From: Thermococcus argininiproducens
GTDB lineage: Archaea > Methanobacteriota_B > Thermococci > Thermococcales > Thermococcaceae
Assembly (NCBI RefSeq): GCF_023746595.1
Contig: NZ_CP080572.1
Coordinates: 372,001 to 436,000, forward strand
DNA length: 64,000 nucleotides
Reading direction: 5' to 3'
The notes below the pieces were generated by a model, which worked only from the letters and a program-made list of their open reading frames with translations, was not told where the DNA came from and made no database searches. Position 1 is the first letter of the stretch, and every line of letters begins with the position of its first letter. This document shows, piece after piece, positions 40,047-47,330 of this stretch. The position numbers and the translations under genes were made by a program.

Positions 40047-40433
40047 TTGGAGGGTTTTGAGATTAAGATAAAAGCTCTCACCAATGATATAATTGAAATC
40101 TCAGAAATGATGGGATTTAGAGCCATAAAGGAGCTCTCTACAAAAGATGGCGCCCGGATAGATTTGGCAATTTTGAGAGGGGATGAAAAAATTTTGGCGA
40201 TTGAGTTTGAGAACTCCTACAAGTGGATAAAGCAGAGAATTCTTTACAACGCAATAAAGGCTCATAGAGATGGGTTTAAGCACCTTTGGGTGGTGTATCC
40301 TTTCAGGGGCAGACCATTAAGAAATAGCTGGGTGACTGAGTATATCACTGAGCTTGGAGTGAAAGTTGAGGTTGTTCATCCTAAAGAGGTGGAAGACGAA
40401 TTAAGAACATTTTTAACTGTTATTGCTAAGTAG
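40047..40433 (+). CDS. Possible PD-(D/E)XK-type nuclease-like protein
   Basis: About 128 residues (the frame is open back to a TTG at 40008 inside alaS; a TTG at 40047 is the nearest usable codon and the true start is uncertain, since GGAGGG at 40050 would also suit a rare start further on). The pattern RIDLAILRGDEKILAIEFEN followed by a helix KQRILYNAIKAHRDGF and a hydrophobic strand HLWVVYPF resembles the core of restriction-type nucleases, with D and E...E as metal ligands, but the usual ExK lysine is replaced. Function therefore open. Confidence 0.55.
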   Translation: MEGFEIKIKALTNDIIEISEMMGFRAIKELSTKDGARIDLAILRGDEKILAIEFENSYKWIKQRILYNAIKAHRDGFKHLWVVYPFRGRPLRNSWVTEYITELGVKVEVVHPKEVEDELRTFLTVIAK

Positions 40434-40568
40434 CGTTTCCTTCTTTAACCAAGTGGTATTTTTCCAAACATCTCAATTGTCGTTGAGTTTTCTTGACGTT
40501 GTCTTAGAGTAATGTTTATATATTTTGTGTGTTTATTATTTGGTGAGTGTTCCTGTTTGGGGGGGCGA

Positions 40569-41960
40569 ATGCGAAGGTGGGTAGTGTTGTTTATGGTTGG
40601 AGTGTTGTTTTTGAGTAGTTTTGGTTTTGCTGGGCAGTTCCAGGAAGTCAAGGATTCTCGAGTTCCAGTTAGTTCTGGAACTTGTGGTGCTTGTAGTTTT
40701 TGTCAGGATTTTGATGTTGGGAAAGCTTTGGTTGAAGTGAACTTGAAAATTGAGAACTTAACAAGGATAATTAATCAAAAAGAGGCAGAATTACATAAGC
40801 TTTATGCCGAATTTAACAGGACTAAGAGCATTGAAACTCTTGAAGAGATCGTTAAGCTTGAAGATGAAATTCAACTTTTAAAAAGTAGAACGGAGTTTTA
40901 TCAAAGACAAAAGATTATAAGGAGAATTCTAAATAGATACTCGGGAAAAAATCTTTACACTATATATGATAGTAGGATCATTATTGATAATTATACCAAA
41001 GAGGTTCAAAAATTATTGCCCATGATGAATAAAACAATAGAAACCCCAAGCGAGTTAGCTGAGTTATATTGGGACTTGGCTCAAGATACTTTTAATGAAA
41101 TAATGACTTTAGAAACCAATCTTCAAACAATATTCAAAAAAATTAACGATAAACAAGATCTAAGTGGGCGTATTCCACAATTACTTAAAGAAAAAAGAAA
41201 ACTTTGGAATAAAATTTACCAATATTTAAGGAAAAGAGATGAACTGTATACCTATGCGGCATTGGAGAAAACCCGACGAGAACAAATACTTCGTATTGGC
41301 ATGTTTGGCATAGTGCCCTTAAGTTCTTCTCCATCCCCGTGGGAATGTTGGGTAACATCTGGAGGCGTATATGTTTGTAGAGAAATTGAAAAGGGGGAGG
41401 TAGTGAACTGTTGTCCGGATCCACTTGGACACCCATTAGGCGATGGAACTAATTTCGCAAATCTTAGACCTTCTGCAGTATGGATTGGAATGTACTCAGA
41501 TACCTACCCAAGTGGAGAGTCTCATGTTGCAGACTATTGTTTATATGAATTTCCTTCCAGTAATACTCCAAGCGCGATTTTCGAAACATATAAACCTTAT
41601 GTTGACTACATGAGCAGAGAATATAACCTTAATATAGGGTCAATTCAAATAAAGTTCTTTTATACTGCAACTGCATATAATCTAGAAGTTCATACATATC
41701 AACAAACTCATTTAATCTTCCAGTATAACTGCTATATGAGCACGGGGTATTGTCAACCATCAGCAAGTTGGCTTAGAGAACTGCCTACAAATCCACAAAA
41801 CCCACCGTATTCAATGGTAACTAATTTAATGGTATGGCCATATGTATTAGCATGTAAATATAAGGGAGATTGTGGCCTGGCGTGTGAATGGGCTAATGGA
41901 CACTGCAGGGGATGCTTTGCACCGGATGATACTGCCTCTCAGTATTTTGCAAAGAAGTAA
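40569..41960 (+). CDS. Exported cysteine-rich protein with coiled coil, unrecognised
   Basis: 463 residues. A signal peptide (WVVLFMVGVLFLSSFGFAG) precedes a CGACSFCQDF motif, then about 200 residues of charged coiled-coil helix, then a compact Cys-rich region with CWVTSGGVYVC, VNCCPDP, CLYEF, CYMSTGYC and a final CKYKGDCGLACEWANGHCRG. So many cysteines after a signal peptide suggests a disulfide-stabilised extracellular domain. GGGGGGGCGA before ATG 40569 sets the start. Codons are more T-rich than in neighbouring genes, suggesting recent acquisition. It is followed 12 bases later by a beta-propeller surface protein. Confidence 0.7.
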   Translation: MRRWVVLFMVGVLFLSSFGFAGQFQEVKDSRVPVSSGTCGACSFCQDFDVGKALVEVNLKIENLTRIINQKEAELHKLYAEFNRTKSIETLEEIVKLEDEIQLLKSRTEFYQRQKIIRRILNRYSGKNLYTIYDSRIIIDNYTKEVQKLLPMMNKTIETPSELAELYWDLAQDTFNEIMTLETNLQTIFKKINDKQDLSGRIPQLLKEKRKLWNKIYQYLRKRDELYTYAALEKTRREQILRIGMFGIVPLSSSPSPWECWVTSGGVYVCREIEKGEVVNCCPDPLGHPLGDGTNFANLRPSAVWIGMYSDTYPSGESHVADYCLYEFPSSNTPSAIFETYKPYVDYMSREYNLNIGSIQIKFFYTATAYNLEVHTYQQTHLIFQYNCYMSTGYCQPSASWLRELPTNPQNPPYSMVTNLMVWPYVLACKYKGDCGLACEWANGHCRGCFAPDDTASQYFAKK

Positions 41961-41972
41961 GGAGGTATTTGA

Positions 41973-43238
41973 GTGAAGATCCTCCCCTATTCCATTATTT
42001 TGTTTTTCGTTTTCATATCTCTAGTTCAGTTTGAGTCTCAATGGGTGTATAACACAGAGGACTTTATTAACGAGGTTGAAATATCTCCTAATAGTTCTTA
42101 CATAGCTGCAATTGGGACGTCTAATGGGGAAAGAGTTTATGTATTTAATACAAATGGGAGCTTGCTTTGGAAACGCGATGACGCATTTTCAATCTCTTTT
42201 TCAAAAAACAACTATATAGCTGTTGGCGGAAAAGGCATTGCATTACTCACTGGAAATGGGAACCTTTTGTGGGAGTATGATAATACGTCGAGGATAAATA
42301 GAATCTTCATTTCGAGATATGGAGAGAGAGTGATTGGAGTTGGGGAGAAGGAAGCCTATGTTTTAGATAGAAATGGAAAGTTAATTGCCCAGTTCAAGTT
42401 TAATGAATCAATTAGATTGTCAACATCTTCCTGTGGTAGCTACATCGCAATAGGCACGGAAAACGGAACTTTGTATTTCTTTGAAAATGAAAAATTAATA
42501 TGGACTCGGCGAGTTGGTGGAAGAATTTACCCTCTTTCGATTTCAGCTGATGGAAATTATATTGTTTTTGGAATAGGATCAAAGTTGCATGTTTTTGGAA
42601 GTAATGGGAAATTGCTGTGGAGTTATTCTGTAGATGGTAGTGTAGTAGATGTTAAACTCTCTGAGAACAATTATATAGCTGTTGAATCTGTCGAGATTGG
42701 GGAGATTTTAGGGAGTCCAACAGTTGGAACGACTCATATATATTTTCTTGACAAGAATGGGAATCTATTGTGGTCCAAGATTTTAAGTCCGACTTCATAC
42801 TACTCTTTCAGCAGTGCAATTAGTGATGCAAGCGGGGTGCTTTACTATTTTGAGGTGTCAATGTCTCAAGATGGCGAATTCATTATTACTGTTGTTGGAA
42901 ACAAAATTTATCTTTTTGATAGAGAAGGTAAAGCTCTTTGGGAGTCTGAAGTTGGGGAATGGTCAAGCGGTAAAATCTCAAGAGATGGAAAATTGATTGT
43001 AATTGGTTCACAAAGCGGCAAGATCGAGCTTCTATTTAATAGGTATGCAGAAACTCCTGAAAAAACTAAAATAGTAACCAAAACCATAACAGAGGTTCTG
43101 AACAAAACAGAAACGAGTACAATAATTGTAACTGAAACAAAAAACGATATAAAATCCGTATGCGGAAGTGGATTCATTATTTTGATCTCTTGTGGGGTGA
43201 TATTTTTAATGAAGGACAATGGGAGGATGAAAAAATGA
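41973..43238 (+). CDS. Membrane-anchored beta-propeller (PQQ/WD-like) surface protein
   Basis: 421 residues: signal peptide at 1-18, then about seven blade-like repeats with a recurring 'NGxLLWxxxxxxxI..S.DG.YI..G' pattern (TNGSLLWKRDD, GNGNLLWEYDN, SNGKLLWSYSV, KNGNLLWSKIL, REGKALWESEV), a Thr/Glu stalk (TKIVTKTITEVLNKTETSTI) and a C-terminal membrane helix with short basic tail. Start is GTG 41973, 6 bases after GGAGGT. It directly follows the exported Cys-rich protein and likely acts with it outside the cell. No ligand can be named. Confidence 0.75.
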   Translation: MKILPYSIILFFVFISLVQFESQWVYNTEDFINEVEISPNSSYIAAIGTSNGERVYVFNTNGSLLWKRDDAFSISFSKNNYIAVGGKGIALLTGNGNLLWEYDNTSRINRIFISRYGERVIGVGEKEAYVLDRNGKLIAQFKFNESIRLSTSSCGSYIAIGTENGTLYFFENEKLIWTRRVGGRIYPLSISADGNYIVFGIGSKLHVFGSNGKLLWSYSVDGSVVDVKLSENNYIAVESVEIGEILGSPTVGTTHIYFLDKNGNLLWSKILSPTSYYSFSSAISDASGVLYYFEVSMSQDGEFIITVVGNKIYLFDREGKALWESEVGEWSSGKISRDGKLIVIGSQSGKIELLFNRYAETPEKTKIVTKTITEVLNKTETSTIIVTETKNDIKSVCGSGFIILISCGVIFLMKDNGRMKK

Positions 43239-43286
43239 AATTTCCACCTGGACATTGAGGTGATTGAGGTGCCTTCATTACCTCGT

Positions 43287-43690
43287 GAAAGCCTCGTTCT
43301 TTAGGGCGGGGATGCAGGAATTCTAAAATTCGATCCTCAAGTAGAAACCTTTTTAAACTCTTGCAACGTAATAGGGTCTCGAAGAGGCCACTCCAAGGGC
43401 AACCTTTAGTGAGGGTTTCACTCGTGTCCCCCTGCATGGGGGAAGACGCCGTTAGGCGTCCCCTTAAAACCGCCTTCAAGTGGTTTAAAACTTTAAGGAG
43501 TGGCCTTTGGGGCGATAACCCCGAGCCAGCTCGGGCTGGTAGGGGTAACGGGCCGAAGACCCGGCCCTCGGGCCGAACCGAAACTCGCAAGAGGAATAGG
43601 TGATGGGCCCGCAAACCAATGAAAGCCTTGAAGGGTGAGGGTTATGACTCCCGAGAGGAGCCCTCGCCCTTCAGGGCGGGGAGGAGGTCA
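43287..43690 (+). mobile_element. Non-autonomous, TnpB-less IS605-type element (404 bp)
   Basis: The left end GAAAGCCTCG...GGGCGGGGATGCAG and the right end CAGGGCGGGGAGGAGGTCA match those of the intact element at 44509-45955. The tnpB-promoter-like CTTTTTAAAC (43349-43358) is kept, but the tnpB frame is gone. In its place lies a GC-rich RNA-like domain (see the ncRNA entry), then a part matching the 3' guide-RNA region of the intact copy (GATAACCCCGAGCC, GTAGGGGTAA, GAAGACCC). A MITE-like derivative that could be mobilised or guided by proteins in trans. Confidence 0.8.
43380..43690 (+). ncRNA. Structured GC-rich RNA with omegaRNA-like 3' half
   Basis: About 310 bases, far more GC-rich than the genome, starting about 25 bases after a TATA box. 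A closing stem GGCCACTC (43387-43394) with GAGTGGCC (43499-43506) encloses hairpins AGTGA/TCACT (43409-43423), CCCCC/GGGGG (43429-43443), GACGCC/GGCGTC with GTTA loop (43446-43461) and an AAACC/GGTTT or CTTAAA/TTTAAG arm (43464-43498). The 3' half has CCCGAG/CTCGGG and other stems and matches the right end of the intact TnpB element. It may correspond to one of the 'high-GC' archaeal RNAs, which I cannot check. Confidence 0.65.
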
Positions 43691-44017
43691 GAAACCATTC
43701 GAGTATTTGTCCTTGTACTTGGGCTTCTTTTAATTTTTGCTTCACTCCACTCTAACGAAAATAAAATTCCCTTAATGTACTATGGCATAGTAGCAACAGC
43801 TTCAGGAGCGCTCAGCATCCTCATTCATTTCATAAAAAGAAGGAGAGTTAGATAAACAAAATGAAGCTTCGGCTGAATCGTATACAAGAGGAAATGCTTA
43901 GCATATGGAATATGTCCCAGTTGTGTAGTCTCTTGGTGTCCATATTGTGCTCGGGATCATCGTGAAGAGGGGGACCATATTGCGAAGAGTTAGATCCCGG
44001 TCCATAATGTAGGGAAG

Positions 44018-44110
44018 ATGGGCATGAGAAAGATAGGGAGAATATTCCTCTTGCTCTCTTCAATATTTGTTTTGGTAGTGACAATACTCGATGGAGTCCC
44101 ACTTTGCTGA
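44018..44110 (+). CDS. Possible 30-residue membrane peptide
   Basis: ATG 44018 (or 44024, with AGGGAAG ahead) opens MGMRKIGRIFLLLSSIFVLV, one hydrophobic helix, and ends at a TGA that belongs to a palindromic mini-element. No homologue recognised; could be chance. Confidence 0.3.
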   Translation: MGMRKIGRIFLLLSSIFVLVVTILDGVPLC

Positions 44111-44146
44111 CCTCCTCCCCATCCCAAAAGGCGAGGCTTTCAAAAG
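44108..44146 (-). repeat. IS605-derived palindromic mini-element
   Basis: On the minus strand it reads CTTTTGAAAGCCTCG...GGGGAGGAGGTCA, that is, the left-end hairpin start joined to the last bases of the right end of the TnpB element at 44509-45955, with nothing between. It follows the TnpB relic on that strand. Confidence 0.7.
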
Positions 44147-44149
44147 TGT

Positions 44150-44320
44150 AACTCTTTACTCTTTTTTCTTTTTAATTCGTTAGAAGAAATCCCTCCAAGC
44201 TTCAGCATTTTTCTTGCTATTTGTTGAACTCTTGCCAAGCCAACTTCACGCCTGTAATTCTCGTAAGTATCGTAACAAAATCTCTAATACTTGAAATTAC
44301 CAGACTAGCCAAGTGGTACC
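44150..44320 (-). pseudogene. Decayed tnpB fragment
   Basis: On the minus strand 44265 down to 44150 aligns almost base for base with tnpB residues 57-95 of the copy at 44613: YENYRREVGLARVQQIARK against YEKYKREIGSATVQQVCRK, then, after a one-base deletion in an A-run near 44207, NAEAWRDFF. It continues with a stop codon and a KKKKSKEL-like end. Upstream the same frame holds more stops. No ends of its own except the adjacent mini-element. Confidence 0.75.
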
Positions 44321-44419
44321 TGCTTGTGTGGGTTATTCCTCTTTCAATAATCCACATATAATACTCAAGCTTAAGGTTTCAGAAAAAGAAAGCAGGGAAA
44401 ATAAAAAGTCTCTTACCTC

Positions 44420-44454
44420 TTGAAAGCCTCGTCCTTTAATGCAGGAGGAAGTCA
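44420..44454 (+). repeat. IS605-derived palindromic mini-element, degenerate
   Basis: TTGAAAGCCTCGTCCTTTAA followed by TGCAGGAGGAAGTCA: the same left-end plus right-end fusion as at 44108-44146 but on the plus strand and with several changes. It lies 55 bases before the left end of the intact element. Confidence 0.6.
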
Positions 44455-44612
44455 ACCTTCTAAGGTATGAGATCCTTAATTAGGAACAATGGTCTTACTT
44501 TTTCTCTCGAAAGCCTCGCCCCTTTAGGGCGGGGATGCAGAAATTTTAAAGCAAGCTTTTGAGCTGGAAAGCGTTACTTTTTTAAAGCCTAAGAATCATA
44601 CTACAAGTTGAC

Positions 44613-45914
44613 ATGAAGAGGACAGTAATAGTCAAACTACAACCTTCAAAACCCCAAGAAAAAGCACTCTTCGAGTTAGCTGATCTTGGAGCTAAAGTTT
44701 GGAATGAAGTGAATTACCTAAGAAGACAACAATTCTTTAACCATGAAATTGTGGATTTTAACAAAACTGAGAAAATCGTTTACGAAAAATACAAGCGTGA
44801 AATCGGCTCAGCAACAGTCCAACAAGTTTGCAGGAAGAATGCTGAAGCTTGGCGGGACTTCTTCTCGCAAATTAGAATGAAGAAGAGTAAAGAACTTCCC
44901 AAGTGGTTAAAACCAAACCCGCCGGGTTATAAAAGGGAGGAAAAGCGACTCATAATTCTCAGGAACACTCAATATAAAATTGAAGACAACAAACTGATTT
45001 TGAAAGGCCTTGGAAAATTTAAACGGTTGGAAGTTCAATTCAAGGGTAGGATTCACTTGAAGGGCAAGCAAGGGAAGTTAGAATTAATTTACAATCCCGT
45101 TAAACGCAAGTGGTACGCTCACGTCACCATTTCAAAAGTTGAAGAAAGATTGGATGGAAATGGTTGGGTTAAAATTCCAAGACAATCCTTGGGAAGTTTA
45201 ACTGCTGGCATTGACTTGGGAGTGAACAACTTAATGGCCGTTTACCTTGAGAATGGTGAATCATTCTTAGTTAATGGAAGACCGCTCAAGAGTATTGCCT
45301 TTTACTGGCAAAAGCGGATTGCGGAGTACCAGTCTAAAATCAATAAGAGTGGAGCAAATAAGAGTAGGAAACTCAAGAGAATGCATGAAAAGGCCAAACT
45401 TCAAGCGAGACACTACGTTAACACTTTAATAAGACAAACTGTCGAGAAACTTTACCAATTAGGCGTTAGCAGAATTGTGGTTGGTTATCCAAAGGGAATC
45501 ACTCGAAATTCTGAAAAGGGCAAAAAGCAGAATTTCATTCTTTCCCACGTTTGGCGGTTCAATAGCGTTATCAAACGCTTGAAGGAAGTCTCGGAAGAGT
45601 TTGGTATTCAAGTCTTGCTTGTTGATGAGGCTTTCACTTCAAAGCTTTGCCCCTTCTGCGGGAAGCCTCATGAAGGGGCTAGGTTTGTTCGTGGTTTGTT
45701 TAAGTGTCCCGCGGAAGGGTTTGTAATGAATGCTGACTTGGTTGGTGCCTTCAACATTTTAAAGAAGGTTGCTGAAAAGATAACCCCGAGCCTGCCGGGT
45801 TTAACGGCGGGTAGGGGTAATTGGGGGAAGACCCTCCCGGAGGGGTCGAAGACCCGCTTTATGCTGGGTTTGAATGAAACCCCTCAAACCTTCTCGTCAA
45901 TAGCGAGGGGTTAA
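44613..45914 (+). CDS. tnpB: TnpB with relocated RuvC-II glutamate
   Basis: 433 residues. RuvC-I Asp D201 (AGIDLGVNNL) and RuvC-III Asp near 375 (MNADLVGAFNI) are in place, but where canonical TnpB has E-D-L this protein has IVVGYPKG (G291). A glutamate 48 residues on, in LVDEAFTSKLCPFCG (E339), is the likely replacement; shifted RuvC-II glutamates are known in part of the family. The zinc finger has C346, C349 and C365, but the fourth cysteine is replaced (CPAE). The frame is intact and the C-terminus runs on through the guide-RNA region. Start ATG 44613 without a strong RBS. Confidence 0.9.
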   Translation: MKRTVIVKLQPSKPQEKALFELADLGAKVWNEVNYLRRQQFFNHEIVDFNKTEKIVYEKYKREIGSATVQQVCRKNAEAWRDFFSQIRMKKSKELPKWLKPNPPGYKREEKRLIILRNTQYKIEDNKLILKGLGKFKRLEVQFKGRIHLKGKQGKLELIYNPVKRKWYAHVTISKVEERLDGNGWVKIPRQSLGSLTAGIDLGVNNLMAVYLENGESFLVNGRPLKSIAFYWQKRIAEYQSKINKSGANKSRKLKRMHEKAKLQARHYVNTLIRQTVEKLYQLGVSRIVVGYPKGITRNSEKGKKQNFILSHVWRFNSVIKRLKEVSEEFGIQVLLVDEAFTSKLCPFCGKPHEGARFVRGLFKCPAEGFVMNADLVGAFNILKKVAEKITPSLPGLTAGRGNWGKTLPEGSKTRFMLGLNETPQTFSSIARG

Positions 45915-45955
45915 CTCGTCGGAACCCTCGCCGTTCACGGCGGGGAGGAGGTCAG
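45765..45955 (+). ncRNA. Candidate omegaRNA of TnpB copy 2
   Basis: The 3' end of tnpB turns GC-rich (GAGCCTGCCGGG, GTAGGGGTAATTGGGGGAAG) and ends in a hairpin at the right end; the same blocks recur in the TnpB-less element at 43515-43690, showing they are kept for their RNA or DNA structure. The guide would read CCCCGTGGGATTATC just past the end. Confidence 0.5.
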
Positions 45956-46710
45956 AACCCCGTGGGATTATCAATAAACACTGTTTTAACCCCAAATTTC
46001 TCTCTTAAGAGGGGCATAAGGGCCTTAACCCCAAGGGTTTCAGTTGCATAATGCCCAGCCGCAATAACACTGAGCCTTCCTTCTTTGGCCTTATGGTAGT
46101 CATCGTGTAAAAATTCACCTGTTATAAAAAGATCAACCCCCTTTTCTATAGCCTCAGGTATAGCAAAGCCTCCTCGACCACTCACAACGGCAAGGGTTTT
46201 TATTTCCTCAACTCCAAATTCATAAGCTTTCACGTAATCAGTCTTTAGCTTTTCCACAAGAATCTGGGCTATAAGCGGGAGAGGTTTTGGCTCCTCAAAC
46301 TCGGCCACATATCCAATGCTTAAACCATTATACTCTCCGAAGGGTTCTATAGGCTCTAACTCCAGAAGTTTCAAAAGTTGAGCATTATTGCCAACCTCTG
46401 GATGGACGTCTAAGGGCAAATGAGCTGCATATAAGTTGATCTCATTCTCAAGAAGGAATTTAAGCCTTCTTTGCACTAGCCCTCTAACGTACTCTATCCC
46501 ACCCCAGATAAGACCATGATGAACTATCACCATATCAGCTCCCAGAGCTTTAGCCTTCACAAAAGTATCCATGCATGCGTCAACTGCGAAGGCAATTTTT
46601 TCTATCTCTTCTTTGCCTTCCACTTGGAGCCCATTACGAGACTTGTCGGGGAAGGAGTTTACTCCCAGGTACTCATCGAGGAAAGCAATAATATCATTTC
46701 TAGTTACCAT
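45952..46710 (-). CDS. NIF3/DUF34 dinuclear-metal protein
   Basis: 252-residue member of the NIF3 (GTP cyclohydrolase I type 2 homologue) family, a hexameric di-metal protein of uncertain biochemical function. Metal-ligand regions are visible: MVIVHHGLIWGG near residue 65, YAAHLPLDVHPEVGNNAQLL near 105, ITGEFLHDDYHKA near 200 and IAAGHYATETLGVKAL near 220. GAGGTGA precedes ATG 46710. The last sense codons (NPTGF) are followed by a TGA that is supplied by the end of the TnpB element; one or a few original C-terminal residues may have been replaced. Confidence 0.9.
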   Translation of the reverse strand: MVTRNDIIAFLDEYLGVNSFPDKSRNGLQVEGKEEIEKIAFAVDACMDTFVKAKALGADMVIVHHGLIWGGIEYVRGLVQRRLKFLLENEINLYAAHLPLDVHPEVGNNAQLLKLLELEPIEPFGEYNGLSIGYVAEFEEPKPLPLIAQILVEKLKTDYVKAYEFGVEEIKTLAVVSGRGGFAIPEAIEKGVDLFITGEFLHDDYHKAKEGRLSVIAAGHYATETLGVKALMPLLREKFGVKTVFIDNPTGF

Positions 46711-46787
46711 TTTCTTCACCTCTTAATAGTTGCTTTTAACGTGTTTAAATGTTTTTCATAATACTCGACAATTATCTAAAAATTTAC

Positions 46788-46812
46788 CGGCTATAGCCGA
46801 AAATTTTAAATA
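46788..46812 (+). promoter_or_regulatory. Palindrome next to the promoter of the 84-residue membrane protein
   Basis: CGGCTATAGCCG (46788-46799), a perfect 12-bp palindrome, is immediately followed by the BRE/TATA-like GAAAATTTTAAATAC. Position upstream of TATA would suit an activator or operator site. Confidence 0.45.
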
Positions 46813-46847
46813 CAGAAATGTAAAAGCTGCTATTTGGTGAAACCACT

Positions 46848-47102
46848 ATGGACAAAGTGGGACAAAACCTATACGAAATTTTCGGAGAAGTTATAGCAGA
46901 ACACGACTTTCTAAAAGCATTTTTAATTACAAGCATGTTGGCATTTCTAATGTACTTCAGTGCCCCCCAGATAGTCAAAATGCTTGGAAGGGAGGACTTG
47001 TTAAACGCCTTGAGGGTTACTTTGAGTGCTCTTGGGGCATTTTTAGGTTTTATAATATCAACAGCAACCATTGAACCAAAACGGGTTGTGGAGGAGGAAT
47101 AA
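46848..47102 (+). CDS. Small two-helix membrane protein
   Basis: 84 residues with hydrophobic segments FLITSMLAFLMYFSAPQIV and VTLSALGAFLGFIISTATI and an acidic C-terminus. No family recognised. GGTGAAACC precedes the ATG. It is followed one base later by the start of the membrane-transport gene that has been split by TnpB copy 3, with that gene's strong RBS (GGAGGAGG) inside its own end, so the two formed an operon. Confidence 0.65.
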   Translation: MDKVGQNLYEIFGEVIAEHDFLKAFLITSMLAFLMYFSAPQIVKMLGREDLLNALRVTLSALGAFLGFIISTATIEPKRVVEEE

Positions 47103-47166
47103 AATGGAGATTGCAACCCTTTTAATCCAAGCTACCTTTCTAACAACATTCTCAGTTCTGCTATAC

Positions 47167-47330
47167 GTGAACTACCCCGCCCTTGCGGACGGGGTTTTGT
47201 GAGAGTTCATTCGGCGTCCCGTTGCCGGTAGCCTCACTCTCACGGGCCGGTTCACGCGGCCACTACCAGCTATCGCCCTGACGGGCGAATCGCCGACTAC
47301 TTTCCGCAAAATGTTCAAAGCACCATTCAC
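47167..47330 (-). ncRNA. Candidate omegaRNA of TnpB copy 3
   Basis: GC-rich tnpB 3' end plus right end with hairpin CCCCGTCCGCAAGGGCGGGG. The host sequence past the end, read on the minus strand, begins GTATAGCAGAACTGAG and would be the guide. Confidence 0.45.

Larger units (their letters stand above)
43269..43855 (+). pseudogene. Two-helix membrane-protein gene interrupted by the TnpB-less element
   Basis: A GTG at 43269 (GAGGTGA upstream) opens MPSLPR; after the inserted element the same frame resumes at GAA 43691 as ETIRVFVLVLGLLLIFASLH and continues with a second membrane helix to a stop at 43855. Excising 43287-43690 joins them without frameshift into a 60-residue protein ending RRRVR. 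As it stands, the frame entering from the element gives a 78-residue ORF (43619-43855) with an artificial N-terminus. The downstream fragment may still be translated from inside the element. Confidence 0.6.
44509..45955 (+). mobile_element. IS200/IS605-related TnpB-only element (copy 2, intact)
   Basis: Left end GAAAGCCTCGCCCCTTTAGG followed by GCGGGGATGCAG at 44509-44540, tnpB at 44613-45914, right end with hairpin CCTCGCCGTTCACGGCGGGG and terminal AGGAGGTCA to 45954. CTTTTTTAAAGCC (44577-44589) is its promoter TATA. No tnpA. The right terminal TCA doubles as the stop codon of the convergent Nif3-like gene. Confidence 0.85.

Noticed and set aside
43177-43614. Minus-strand and plus-strand frames (also 43361-43603) across the TnpB-less element
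   Set aside because: They cover the GC-rich structured RNA region, have proline/arginine-rich low-quality composition and no RBS.
43880-44005. Short frame with CPSC and CPYC pairs resembling a zinc ribbon
   Set aside because: No start codon, under 40 codons, stops at both sides; likely chance or a very decayed gene.
44270-44400. Minus-strand 50-codon frame (EYYMWIIERGITHTSRYHLA...) upstream of the tnpB relic
   Set aside because: No start or RBS, and it overlaps the relic in another frame; could be a separate gene remnant but cannot be supported.
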